The translations under genes and the position numbers were made by a program. Below are positions 1-11,640 of a stretch of DNA of 64,000 bases, piece by piece. Source of the stretch: Hyparrhenia diplandra (Eukaryota > Streptophyta > Magnoliopsida > Poales > Poaceae); the NCBI GenBank assembly GCA_015847255.1, contig JADLZK010007205.1, positions 62,001 through 126,000 of the forward strand, in the 5' to 3' direction. The notes beneath the pieces are model-generated. The model was not told the origin of the DNA and did not search any database. It worked only from the letters and a program-made list of their open reading frames with translations. The first letter of the stretch is position 1. Each line of letters starts with the position of its first letter.

Positions 1-622
1 CCGAAGAACCATCTAGGTGAAACACCAAAGGAACCACCCAAGGTGTTGGTCGACACAACGAGGAGTAGGGGGAAGTTGGCAAGCTTCCCGATACCTCGGT
101 AAAAAATCACCGGTGTCAACTTGTCTACTCTTCGCGGTGGTTTGCATTCTCCAAATCACAAGCTTTGTATTTACATTCATATATACCTTGTGCTTGTGCT
201 TGTGGAGTAGCTCTTGCAATTACTAGCTTGTGTAGCTTGTTAGTTGCTTTGCTTAGTTAGTGTAGCTAAGTAGTTTGAGCCTGTGGGTTAGGCGTGTGTC
301 GCCTTGTCCTTAGTGCATCTAGTGAGCTTAGGATTGGCTTAGTGCTTTTGCTCATTAGAATTATATAGGAGCTCACCCTTATTTCAAGTACTAGTGCATA
401 GGTTTGTGTGACCTTGCAATAGAAACGGTTAGGAGCTCAAGCTAGGCTTATCACCTCATTCGTTTTGTGTAGGATCTTTTGTGAGGTGATTTAGAGTCAT
501 AGCTAGAGGGGTGAAGTCTTGGTTAAACGAATAGTTTCAATTCCGCATTATATTTGTTTAGCCGGCGCAATTAGTTTAAGAAAAGACTATTCACCCCCTC
601 TAGTCCCCATCTCGACCCTACA
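1..622 (+). mobile_element. 3' part of a long LTR (solo or terminal)
   Basis: This is the right-hand portion of the same LTR family as the complete copy at 58919-61393. Shared landmarks include the stretch around 50-110 (also near 60885-60950), the run ending in a CACCCCCTCTAG-type motif, and the terminal CCCTACA. The LTR ends at 622 with CA. The next five bases, AGGAG, continue into sequence that is uninterrupted at 3204 in the paralogous LTR. The insertion therefore split a pre-existing element, and AGGAG is the expected target duplication. The left end lies outside the window, so solo LTR and full element cannot be told apart. Confidence 0.75.
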
Positions 623-1104
623 AGGAGCCGTGGAAGCGGCGGGCGGCTGGGCGCGGCGCGCGGGTGGTGGCGGCGCGGCGCGAGAAAAGGGGCGGGGAGC
701 CAAGGGTGAGGGCTTAAAGATTTTTTTATTTTGCTTGCTTATTCCCTAGAGATTACATGCCTCTTGCTTATATAGCCCGACTAGTGGGACTTGTAATCTA
801 AGCAATCTCTATAAGGTTTTCTTATACATTTGGAATACATTTTACAAGCAATTCCTATTTTATTCTTTCCTAGTAAGGGTCTCCCTTATAGATGAGATAT
901 CCCCTTGCACACCAAAAGTTACCTAAGATAATCCTAACTTGAATATGAAGCAAACCCCGAATCGTGCACGGAAGAGGGAAGGCGGCGGCAAGGGGCAAGG
1001 GCCCCCTTGCTTGGCGCTGGCGCGCCCCCTGGCCCCTCTCGGGCGGCGGCGGCCGTGTCAGCCCCAACTAGCCACTCGGGGTGGCTCAGTGCTCGTTCAT
1101 GACA
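623..1104 (-). repeat. 3' LTR of the minus-strand element (remaining part)
   Basis: It is nearly collinear with 3204-3645, including the shared stretch running from the GGCTTAAAGAT motif through the TATA region and the block ending near 890. The remainder lies left of the inserted LTR, outside the window. Small indels distinguish the two copies. Confidence 0.6.
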
Positions 1105-3067
1105 TCTCCCCACCGCTCGACGAGAGGCGGCGCGTCCACGTGCCGCCCAACCCACCACGAGGGGGCGAAGGGCAGCCCCCGATCGGGAGGTGACCACCCC
1201 CAGCCCGAAGTAGAAGACGAGAGGGCCGCACTTGTCGTTGTCGCCGTTGCGCACATTGGCGTCGTTGTCGGCAAAGGGCTAAGTCGGTGGAGGTCGCCAG
1301 TAGATGCCGAACTTGAAGCTCACGGGCCGCGACGAAGGACGGGCCGCCCATGCGCCGACGCATGACGGAGGCGCCGAGGGTCCCCGACAGCTCGATCATC
1401 TAGCGAGTCGGCGGAGGAGACATGTAGATGTAGGTCGCCGGCACCGTCACCTTAGCATGAAGTCGCTCGCGGTGACGTTACGGATCGACGTGGGCGGCGA
1501 GGGGAGGTGAAGTTGAGGAGGCAAAACCGTGAGGAGGTCGTTGGGCGTGCTTCACGGGCGGCCCCACTGGGTCTCCCAAGGCCCATGCTGCGCCCGACGG
1601 TGACGTTCCCAACGCTGAAGAAGACGCCGCTGTTGTTGTCGAAGAGGAGGATGGTGGCACCCTCGATCCGCCTCGTCGGGCGTGGTCAAGAAGGAGGACG
1701 CTTGCCGGGAACGCCCGATCCTTCCGGGACGATTGGGGGAGGTGGAAGCCCATCGCTACGCCATGCGTAGGGACATTCTCCCCGCCAGAAGTCCCGAGAA
1801 GCTCAAGGCCGGTATGTAGTAACGGTGGAAGTACCTCACGATGCCATAGTGGAGACTCCACTGCGGCGCCAGCAGCTCCCACCGATGGCGTTGGAGATGA
1901 TCCCGAGCTCCTTGTTGGTCGTCGTGAGCCAAGTGTAGCTCGTGATCATGTCGCTCGACGTCAGTCCGTTGATGTCGCCCATAGCAACAAATGACGCCGG
2001 CCGGCCCGGTATGCGGTCAACCGGCGGCCATGATGTCGCGTTGTCGATGTTGCTTGTGTAGGGGCGGCGTCGGCGCGCGCAGCCGCTTCCGGCGCCCGGT
2101 TCGGCGTCGTCCGGCTCGTCGTCGTTGTCTCGGGCGGGCGAGGTCGATGGCCTCCTCCATCGAACGGGCTCGAACCACTCGAAAGCCGTCCGCTAGCCGA
2201 GGTGCGCAAGCCTTCGACGAGAGGTCGACGAGGTGGCGCCGTCCCTCAAAATCCATGCGTGAAGCATAGACTTGGCGTCGATGTAGTCGCCCGGCTTGCC
2301 CCGGGAGGGCGGCGCGTATGCCGCCATTGCGCCGAGGTGTCGGGCGGCCCGGGTGATGTCGCGGCGCCCGCGAACTCATCCCACTCGGCGGGGACTTCTT
2401 CTTGGGCGGTCGATGTACCGGATCGCAAAGAAGTCCGTGAGGTGGAAAGCGGCGTAACTCACGTAGTAGTCCGGTCGATGTCCAAATTGAGCTCGAAGAA
2501 GAGCTCCGGCTTGCGAATCCAGAGGTCGGGTCGCTTCTGGTGCCCGTCGAACTCCCCGGGACTTGTGGGCGTGTGCGCGGGAGGGAGGGTGCAATGCCGC
2601 GGTGGCAAAGATGGTGCCGGGCGCCGCGGTGGCGCCTGACAAAGCCGGGAGAGTCCCGCGGTCGCAGTGTCGGAGGAGAAGAGAGGGCAGCCGATGCCGC
2701 GATGTCGCCGAGGATGATGTTGATGACGGCCGGCGCCACGCGTGCGTCATCCGCCTCCTCAAGGCCGGAGGATAGCGGTCGGAGCCGACGCCGAGGTCCG
2801 GCGCGGGAGGAGGGGCGGCGCCGTGGTCGCGGCTCGGGGGCCGCCCTTCGCCGGCGGGCGGCGGCCGCCGGGCCGCCCTCCGCCGCGGGTCGCCGACGCG
2901 GCCGGGATTCTCGAGGTGGTGTAGGCGTGCTCCATACGACGGAGGCGGTCCTCCATGTCATCGGCGCTTGCTCGATCGGCGCGCCGACGCCGAGGAGCGC
3001 TCGCCGCTGCTGAACTCCTCTATCTCGGAAGCCATGGGTGGTGGGAATTGTTACGGTCTCGGATACC
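1105..3067 (-). other. GC-rich cargo of the LTR element, decayed coding-like sequence
   Basis: The segment is strongly GC-rich and has long open frames on both strands, the longest being 2017-3282 on the minus strand. Such frames are expected from base composition alone. Minus-strand patches look protein-like in alternating frames, for example PDLWIRKPELFFELNLD near 2480-2540 followed by DYYVSYAAFHLTDFFAIRY near 2410-2470 in a shifted frame. That suggests a captured or ancestral gene broken by frameshifts. I do not recognise the family and assign no function. Confidence 0.35.
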
Positions 3068-3645
3068 GCCGCCGGTCCGGCCAGATTGGGCGGGCATTGA
3101 CACGTGTTCTTCGTCCCCGGCTTCGAGATGGCGACGGGGCCGCAGCCTTCTCGGCCGGCCGGGCGATTTGCAGCGAAGACGAGCGACGAGGTGGAGGGGA
3201 GGAGCCGTGGAAGCGGCGGCAGCGGCGGGCTTGCTCGGGCTGGCGCTGTGGCGGGCGCGGTGCGCGGGTGGCGGCGCGGCACGAGAGCCGGGGGGGGGAG
3301 CCAAGAGCCGAGGGCTTAAAGATATTTGTTTTTATTTTGCTTGCTTATTCCCTAGAGATTACATGCCTCTTGCTTATATAGCCCGACTAGTGGGACTTGT
3401 AATCTAAGCAATCTCTATAAGGTTTCCTTATACGATTTGGAATACCTTTTACAAGCAATTCCTATTTTATTCTTTTCCTAATAAGGGTCTCCCTTATAGA
3501 TGAGATATCCCCTTGCACACCAAAAAATTACCTAAGATAATCCTAACTTCAATATGAAGCAAACCCGAATCGCACGGAAGAGGGAAGGCGGCGCGCAAGG
3601 GGCCCATTTAGCCACTCTCGGGGTGACGCAATTCAGTTCATGACA
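3068..3645 (-). repeat. 5' LTR of the minus-strand element
   Basis: Its right edge ends ATGACA at 3645, so the minus strand starts TGTCAT. A minus-strand TATA box (TATATAAG) lies at about 3374-3381. The left edge is placed beside the primer-binding-site-like sequence at 3055-3067 and is approximate. The stretch 3204-3645 matches 623-1104 closely. Confidence 0.5.
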
Positions 3646-4950
3646 TATAACGACCCATTACAATGTAAATATACTAATTTGGGCTGTTGTATAAGATCCA
3701 ATGGCCATATGACTAATGTGAGTGTTCCTTATGGACCTTTATACTATGCATGTTTGCTTCAGATTATGAAAAGGTGCTTCTACTAAAAAAATAAAACACC
3801 AACTAAGCATGTACTAGAAGACAATTTATTTATTTTAAAGAAAATTAACAACTTGCCGGATATATCACTGCTTGCAGCCTTATATCACTACTTAAAAAAA
3901 TAAAACACCAACTAAGCAAGGTTCCTATATGCAAAGCAAGGTTTATAATTCAACAGACCCGATCCCCTCCCTATAACACTGCTCCCTCCACCTCTATAGA
4001 GGAGGATCATTACATCCCAACTCTGAACATCAAAGATTAGCAACAATGCCACTGGAATAGGGTTTAACACACGTCATGTCTCGAACAAGTATAAACCCTT
4101 GTGTCTCGTGTGCTACCATCCGATTCGATGTTCGCGACTACGCTGTCGTAATATTGTTGGAGCAAATCATTTTGACACAATGCTTTTGCATATTATGATT
4201 TTAGCATAGCCTTAACCCTGCTTTTGGCTTTCAAGTTTCTACTTTTCTAAATCCATGGAAATAAGACAAGTTCGACGGTTGTTTCATGGGAGATAAAGAA
4301 AGGGAGTACATGTTTTTTGGTTATTTTAACAAGCAACATACTCCTCTCTCAATGAAAATTTGCAACTATGGGTTGCACAAAGTTCACCTCTTTTATCAAG
4401 TTTGTAGCGACTAGTATTCATAATTATGGCTCCAAAATAAGTTATTATAAAAATACATTTCATAATTAATCTAATAATATTTACTATTTGATATAATAAA
4501 TATTGATATTTTTTTTGATATAATGAATATTGATATTTTTTATCTATTATTGGTCAGACTTATGATGCTAAAACGTGACATTGTGCTAGAATTGCATATT
4601 TCTAGATAAAAAAATCAATTTTTCACATCACATCACATAACTCACTATAGTTTTTTGCACAACTCACAACTTATATGGTCTTTCCATAATGCAAACAAAC
4701 ACACCTTATTACTACTACACTTGTTTTTTTTTTTTTTTTTTTATTTGGGGAATTGTAATGTCTTATTGTCTTCTTTGCTTTTTTCCCCGTAACTATTTGC
4801 TCTCTCTTTTGTTGTACCTTTTCATTTTTATATAGGCACCTTTTATATTATATATTGTATAAGTAGGGCGGGCTTTGGCACGCTCGATCTCTAATAAACA
4901 TGTGTAGATTCTACTAGTCGAAATCACAATTCACAATTGGCCGCGGATAG
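3646..4950. other. AT-rich intergenic DNA, no gene seen
   Basis: No supported open frame, splice structure or terminal repeat was found. A poly-T run lies near 4722-4742, and short AT-rich direct repeats (TATTGATATTTTTT) lie near 4500-4545. Confidence 0.5.
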
Positions 4951-6340
4951 CATTGTTAATTGCGACCGTAACGGCGAAGTGTTCCTCGTTTTCGGTATGG
5001 AAATCACAGGTCTTGACAACCACGGCGTCCCTGTCAGCGTGGAGCCAGCAAGTTGGTCCGGCCGGCCCGGCCGCGCCCCCACTAGCGTCCGGCGATGAGG
5101 TCAATAACAAAACGTCACGAGACCACCGGAGCCGGAGCGGGGCGCCGGACGAGGACGACGGACCGGCACCCCGGCCCCGAGTAACACGTGTCTCGTGCAG
5201 CGAGACACGAGCGACCAGGCGAGCGCACTAACCGCGGCTGGTGCTCTCCGCCCTGTGGCCGAGTGCGCGCAGGTGCTTTTCGTCGTCGCACTCGCATTTG
5301 CCGCGCGCACCACCGTCGTCGTCAGGTACTCGATCAGGCGGATCGATCGCACGCACGGGCTCACGCGGTGGCCAGGAGGCGTGGACGCCCGCCCGACAGG
5401 AACCGCGCGCACGGCCGGCCCTGGCCGCGCACTTTACAGTCTTGTCTTATGATGATGATGATGATGATGATGATGAAGAAGAATCTCGGCGCACCATCGC
5501 CACCACCAGCACCTGCACCGTCGTTAGTGCCGGTCGTTGGTTTAGCATGATTCTGTCGTCGAACGCCCTCTCTTTTGGCTCTTGTTACTCGAACAAATTC
5601 AGCGGACACGATATACACGCCATTACTACTGTCCAAGGACACTGCACGCAGGGTTGAAGATTCCTGACGAGGGTGGCAGGATGGTCGTCGTCTTGCTTCT
5701 GTTTAGCGACGGTGATACCAGAAACAGTTGCCGCAAACGCTATGGTGCATGTTACGCCGCCTACCATGAATGAATCCGCGATCAGGTTTGGCGACACCTT
5801 TGACTCGATGCGTTGTATGGATGATTGGATGGAAACCAAGCGAGAAACAGGAGGCGGCATGACGGTGTGGTTACTGGTTAGTTAGGCCATGCCACCTGCG
5901 TTGGCTGCCGTCTCTTCCAGGCTCGGACAGTGTGTGGTGTGGCAGCTCTGCCTCCCCAATAGAGCAAGTGAAAGCCCTTACTGACTGACTGACTCCATTG
6001 TAGTGGCCATCAGGCCCGGTGGCCATGCCTGATGGCCAACAATGCAAGACCTGACCGGATTGCCCATTGGGAACACGGCAGGTGGCGCTAACCGATGCCT
6101 GCGTGTGGATCATGGTGAGCGATGCCACTTCCACTCGCGTCAATTCAGTGCTCGTTCCTGCCATAGTGAGATCTTCTCAGGATATGGAACGAACGGAGTG
6201 GGTAGAATTTCGAGTCACCGCTGGGAATCGACAACACATCGCGATTCCAAGCTCTGTGCTCAGGAAATGTCTCAAGTCTGATCCATTGAACCCAACTCAC
6301 CTCATCTTAATTAGACTTTCCGGCAACCTCTGATGCTTCG
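4951..6340. other. GC-rich intergenic segment, no supported gene
   Basis: Several overlapping open frames exist on both strands, but none shows a family motif, codon bias or start context. They look like composition-driven shadows. A GAT microsatellite lies inside. Confidence 0.4.
5449..5476. repeat. (GAT)n microsatellite
   Basis: About nine uninterrupted GAT units are followed by GAAGAAG. Confidence 0.9.
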
Positions 6341-7094
6341 GACTGCAAGTTGCCGATCAGTAATCACTCATCAGCATGGAGATTACTTGGACACCTGCTG
6401 CATGTCTAGTAGTACCCTCTGAACATAATTATGGTTGTATTTCTGACAAACAAGCAAATTAAGAACCTGACTCTTCGTCACCCCCAATAGCCATGTAGTT
6501 TCTAAATAAATAAATTCTAGAGTTGTCTTAAGTCGAATTTTTTTTATATTCAACAAAATTTGTACAAAAAAGTATAAACGTTTCTGAAACCAAAAGAACA
6601 TAGTACTAAATTGGTGCCGTAAATTTTAATGTTTTTATATAATTTTAGCGCAACTTTATAAATTGATTTATTCATGAACGAAGCGAGAACTGCAGAAAAT
6701 TTCTAAATCGATAGACTTACGACAAAGTTTACCTGAAGTGTTGTGCAGGCTTTATCGATCTAGAGTTCTAGACGTATGGTGTTTTTTTTTTTTAATTGTG
6801 GGTATGTAAGTAACTTGTCCTCCTTCGGTGCCTGTCCATTTCAATAGTGGACTGCTCCTTTATAGTGGAAAAAAGGCGATTTACTATTCCAGATTTGGAT
6901 TATGTGCGTGATGATTGGAGCACTCTAACGGGACCAAGATTTGTTCAACGTATTTGGTTTTTGTCTGTCGTGACTCTCGCTACTGTTTGCCTCTTGCTCG
7001 ATAGCAAATAAACTATAAATAAGTACTCGCTCTAGGTTGCAAATCCTTATCCATTGAGTGACGGCGGCGGCATGCTCGATCCGATGGAATTTTC
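6341..7094. other. Intergenic DNA, nothing recognised
   Basis: AT-rich sequence with short homopolymers and no supported gene or terminal repeats. Confidence 0.4.
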
Positions 7095-7430
7095 TTGCAT
7101 GCATGCATGAACTATGAAGAAAAACATCACCATTATCAATTGATTAGAGAAGAAATGCAAGGTTTGGTAGCTTTTCTACAAGCACGCATGGAATATTCGA
7201 AGCAACCACTGCAGCGATTATTCCTTTTTATAAAGAAATAAATCTATTAATTGCAGCAAAATGCATGCATGTATGAATTACAATGAAGAAAAACATCACC
7301 ATTTATTAGGAGAAGAAATGCAACGTTGTTAGCTTTTGTACTGGCACACATGGAATATTCTAAGTAACCAATGCCGTGGTTATTATTCTTTTTTTATAAA
7401 GGAATACAACTTATGAATTTACAATCATAA
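7095..7430. repeat. Two-copy tandem duplication, unit ~169 bp
   Basis: The stretch containing GAAGAAAAACATCACCATT recurs about 169 bp downstream, followed in both copies by GAAATGCAA, CATGGAATATTC and a TTTTTATAAAG run. The copies have diverged by many substitutions. The phrase CTCTAGGTTGCAAATCC also flanks the pair (near 7030 and 7464), so the duplicated block may be larger. Confidence 0.65.
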
Positions 7431-7638
7431 TATAGACTTAATACAATAACTATGAATCCTCACTCTAGGTTGCAAATCCTTATCCATTGAAAATATTGGT
7501 CTTTTTAGTAGTTATAAAATTCCCATGCTTCCTCGACTTGACACTACAAAATTCGCGATTTTGAAAGAAGCTTCAGACTCATATTGTTCACGAGTTGAGA
7601 GTGGGAGTTAAACTCTAGCAGGTTGAATCTGCCCGTAT

Positions 7639-7871
7639 TCCTCAGTAGCTCAGTGGTAGAGCGGTTAGCTGCTCCTAAGGAACCAAGGTCTAAAGGATTG
7701 AAAAAAGTCGGTCATTTACAACAACTAATGAAGGATTCCTCGAGAAGTTAAGGATTAGCAATTCTTTTTCAAAATCCATTTCGAAAGCAATGTTTTTGAC
7801 ATCATATTTATTTTATCTAACCACAAAGAATTATACAATTAGAAGATAAAATTTAAGGAAAAAAAACAACA
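7639..7871 (+). other. Plastid-like DNA with 5' part of trnN-GUU
   Basis: Positions 7639-7671 match the 5' half of plastid tRNA-Asn: D-stem and D-loop (TAGCTCAGTGGTAGAGCGG), ending near the anticodon stem. The 3' half is absent and different sequence follows. The downstream stretch, beginning CTCCTAAGGAACCAAGG, looks plastome-derived to me, but I cannot confirm its position. It is not a functional tRNA. I read it as a small nuclear insertion of plastid DNA. Confidence 0.5.
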
Positions 7872-8276
7872 GGATGATGTATGTTTTTTTTATTGTACTT
7901 TTTTATCTTAGTTGATTAGATATTTGTATCTATAACCAATAGAACTAATAACTAGTGCCAGCCCATGTAACCACTGATATCACATGATTAGTTTTGACCC
8001 TCCTCAATCTTCCAGCTGAAATCATTATCCTCTATAGATATTGTAAGCAGCGGAAGCAACCAAATCGACAAGTTAATTACTCACAAGTATTTAACTGAAC
8101 ATCTGTGCATATTGTTACAAGTATGGATGTTTAGGGATGGAAGGTGATAGAGTCTTATACACACCCTAGATATAGAGATATGATGAGTTTGAATTAATCT
8201 AGGGCAATTTGTCTTGTACTATATATATGTCCCGACCATGTTGAAACTTTCTGTACGATATTTAGATTTAGAGATA
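7872..8276. other. Intergenic DNA, nothing recognised
   Basis: No gene, RNA or paired terminal repeat seen. Confidence 0.4.
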
Positions 8277-8493
8277 CTCCCTCCGTCCCTAAATAAGTGT
8301 CGCCGTTGGTGTGCGTGCCACAACTATGATTCGATTTATATAAAAATTATGCAACATTTGTGTCTCCAAATAATTTTGTTAAAAAACTAGATTCAAATAT
8401 CTTTCCAATTATACTAATTCTGTATCGTAGGTATTAATATTTTTAAATATAAAATTAGAAGCGCAAACGACACTTATTTAGGGACAGAGGGAG
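8277..8493. mobile_element. Stowaway-type MITE
   Basis: Terminal inverted repeats CTCCCTCCGTCCCTAAATAA and its near-complement TTATTTAGGGACAGAGGGAG are flanked by TA on both sides (8275-8276 and 8494-8495). It is 217 bp and has no coding capacity, as expected of a Tc1/mariner-related MITE. A truncated relative lies at about 44450-44571. Confidence 0.9.
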
Positions 8494-11467
8494 TATAAAC
8501 GAATATCGGTAATCCTTGGTTAGCCCACAGCTTTCACTCACGCCAATACATCCATGCATGGATGGGAGGGAGAAATGAGGGAGAGAGAGCCGGGATAATC
8601 TACTTTTTCTAAGTTCATGACAACTCATGTCTTCGTGAGTGGGGAGGAAAACAACTTCATCCATAAAGCTATTTTGGAAAATGAGTGTGTGACATGAACA
8701 AATAGGTCACAACTCATAAAATTATTGTGAGCTGTCTCAAACAGGCCATAGTGTGATGCGAACCTAACATAAGGATATGACCATCGAATACAATGTGCGC
8801 TCATTACTGTGTTGCAAAACATTATAATGTAACGTTATAGAGGTGTAACATTTGGCTTCAATTTGGTAGAGTAAAACCGTTGTTAACTGTTGAAACGGGA
8901 GCCTATGGAGCTATAATCCCACAGTTGTGACACTGGTGGGTGGGCAGAAAATGGTCCGTCGGTCCCGTGGGCAGCGTGTGCTCATCGGCCGGGGCCTGGG
9001 TTGTTCTTGGACACCGCACCACGATGACCGGTGATCCGCAGACAGGTTAGTAGGGCAGGGCCAGGGGGAACGGAGGATGCAAAATTATGGGTTGCCAACC
9101 GGACCGGCAGGCCCCAGACAACCTAAAGGCTGCCCCAGGACGGCGGGAGCCCAACTTGCGCCACCGTCCCACGACCGCCATTGCCGCCAGCGCCAACGCC
9201 AGCTGAGCTGCACCTGCGCCTGCGCCTGCATCAGCCGCGTTGGTGGTGGTTGACATTCGGCAGGGCCGGCTCGTAGCTGCCGCTGCGCCAGCGGGGCCGC
9301 GCCCGCGCCCGCCGGCCGGCCTGGTGCAGGCCACCTTGTCTGCCTTTTGTTTATTCCCGGCGCCTACGGCCAGCCCCCTCGCCCGATCGATCGGACTCGG
9401 ACCGCGCTCGATCGCGCGTGCGGGGCACCGGGTTGCAGCCCCCGCTTGCCATTATACAATGCCGCGCATCACAGGGCGTCAGCTGCCGCCCGACTGACAT
9501 CGGGATCCGCGGCCGCCAATTTCTTATAGCCGAAACCGGCCATTCCGATGCGTCCGTGGGGGCCTCAATTCCTCTAGACGGAGGTTGGTGCTGAACACGA
9601 GTCCGGAATGGCAATAAGAAAATGGCCTTCCGCCGATGCAGCAGCAGGCAGGGCGGCGCTCAGGTTCAGTGGCTGGCCGTTCGAATGATCGGGCTCCAGC
9701 TCACCAGCCGCAGCAGCGAGGGGCAACGATGACTAGTTTACACATTCCCTGTCCGATACATGTAACTCTCCTGCTCGGTGTGAGGAAATAAGGAATGCAT
9801 GCATGTAGCGACATGAAACATGAAGTATGTAACGGCGACCAGCAGCAGGCGCATCGATCGGTTTCAGCTTCTGTACCTCCCCGACCGAAGAAGATTCTTC
9901 GCCGGCCGGCCGGCCGGACGGACGGCAATGGGTAGCTGGACAGGACGGAAGGCGGCAGGTTCATGTATCCGCCAAGAGTTCAAGGAGAGCGGCCCCGCCG
10001 GCCGGCCAACCGGCCGGGCGTGCGCCCCAGCCTAGTTTGCTAGCACGTCCTCGCCGTGTGCCGTCGCGAACGCTGGCAAGCTTGGCATCGCATCACATGA
10101 ATGCATGATTGCAACCAGTGGAAACCGATGCGGGTCGTTTAGGGCACGCGGCCATTGCTGTCGACGGCCCACGTCCTGACTCCTGACGCTCCCTCCCGCA
10201 TGCGTGCTGGGCACGAGGCAGCCATGGAGAACACGGCGAGCCCCGTACGCTAGCTCGTGCAATCTTGCTACAGATTGTTACTCACATCTTCAATTGTAAA
10301 ATACATCGATCATTAGTTTATGTACGGATTAAGTACTGAAACTGCGTAGGAGCGCGCGGTATCTACAGCTAATTTATTAGGTGTTCCGTCAGCAAAGGAG
10401 CATCAATTACTGAGCCTTTTTTTAGTGTACAATTCGCTCGTAATAAAATACTGTTGAGATTGAAAAATAAAATGCGCACACAGCACCATTTTCGACGGAA
10501 AATGTAAAGAAGTGATGGCGAAAGCATCATTGAGCAAGCGACGACGATTCATATGTCACTAGACTGACTAGGCAACAAGGCCCTGAAACCGATTCTATTT
10601 CAGCAGGCAATGTATTCTATTTCAGCAGGGACGTAGACCACGTAACTGACGAAGAGATGACGATGGAAGCGTAAACGCTACTGACTAATCAATATTGTTG
10701 GAGTATTAATCTGTTCTTGAGGCGGACATGGATTGGACGACATGAATGATATAATTATGAAGATGCTGCTGGCTGTCCCAGCTTAATCGCCGCCTATGCA
10801 TGTAGATATAGCCAGACGAACGTTACAGTAGTGCCTAACGCATTCAAAAATCTGGTAGAGTAGTGAAGACATTAATCGATGCTATATATGCTATATATAT
10901 TAACACAACAAACAAAAAAAAAACTTGTGATGTTACATTTGTTCAGTTTAATAAAGAAAGCCGTTGCATGTTCAATGAATCGGTCCTGCAACATGTTCAG
11001 TGTACTCTGTAATATCTCGGCAATAAGTGCTCTAACAGTCATCAAATGATTCAGTTACCGGTTTGATTAGCTAGCCTTTCTTTCTACAGGTATCCAAATA
11101 TAATAAAAATATTTCTGGTGCACTGCCGGGACACTTGTTCCTCTTTCCATTCCAAAGGAGGGGACACCTGTTGGCAGGTACAGAACAATCCAAATTGACG
11201 TTTCGAAAGAATATACAAAATTGAAATGAGTCGTTAAAAAAGCTTTTGATGATAAGGTCCAAATCATCAGTACTTTTAAACGGTATCTTTTGTGTTTTCT
11301 TGTTGTGTGTCACGCAGCACTGTTCACGGGCAATAGAACAAATCTCTAGCTTCAACTTTATCTGATATATCTGCTTCTGACAGCCACAAAAACCTGGCCA
11401 GAGAATATCCAAAACAGTAGTGGCAAAAGAAGGCTCAGGTGCATGCATCCAGCCCCTCGTCGTGTCC
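8494..11467. other. Upstream intergenic region, no supported gene
   Basis: This region contains a GC-rich stretch (about 9040-10260) with CCGGCCGG runs and several short overlapping open frames. None has recognisable motifs or a consistent gene structure. The 3' end is the promoter region of the BAHD gene. Confidence 0.4.
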
Positions 11468-11475
11468 TATATAAA
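11468..11475 (+). promoter_or_regulatory. TATA box of the BAHD gene
   Basis: TATATAAA sits in a CTATATAAAC context, typical of plant core promoters. It predicts transcription starting near 11500. The in-frame ATG at 11443 is therefore upstream of the transcript, and the ATG at 11641 is favoured as the start. Confidence 0.75.
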
Positions 11476-11640
11476 CTGCCCAAGGTTGTTCGGTGTTCAC
11501 AGCAAGCAAAGGCGGCACTGCCCAAACCACCTCTTTGGCCGTATCACACACGCACACGCTCTATCCACTCCACTGCCACTGCCACCGCTTCATCGGCAGA
11601 GCTCAAGAAGCGGCCGGTGCAGCGTCGGGCAATCCAACAC

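Larger units (their letters stand above)
623..3645 (-). mobile_element. Non-autonomous LTR retrotransposon, minus strand
   Basis: Two direct repeats (623-1104 and about 3068-3645) flank roughly 2 kb of GC-rich sequence. Both outer edges read TGTCATGAAC on the minus strand, as an LTR start should. A purine run (GGTGGGGAGA on the minus strand, 1105-1114) abuts the 3' LTR like a polypurine tract. A degenerate primer-binding-site-like sequence, GGTATCCGAGACC (minus strand, 3055-3067), abuts the 5' LTR. Each LTR has a minus-strand TATATAAG box. No reverse transcriptase, integrase or protease is recognisable inside, so the element is non-autonomous. Its 3' LTR is interrupted at 622 by a second LTR. 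Confidence 0.55.

Noticed and set aside
2017..3282. 421-codon minus-strand open frame
   Set aside because: It spans the LTR border and GC-rich cargo, has Arg/Pro/Ala-rich composition-driven sequence and no family motif. Real-looking patches sit in other frames.
7639..7671. Functional tRNA-Asn gene
   Set aside because: Only the 5' half is present; the anticodon loop, T arm and acceptor 3' strand are missing.
11443..11640. In-frame N-terminal extension of the BAHD protein
   Set aside because: The TATA box at 11468-11475 lies downstream of the ATG at 11443, so the extension would be untranscribed promoter. The BAHD homology begins after 11641.
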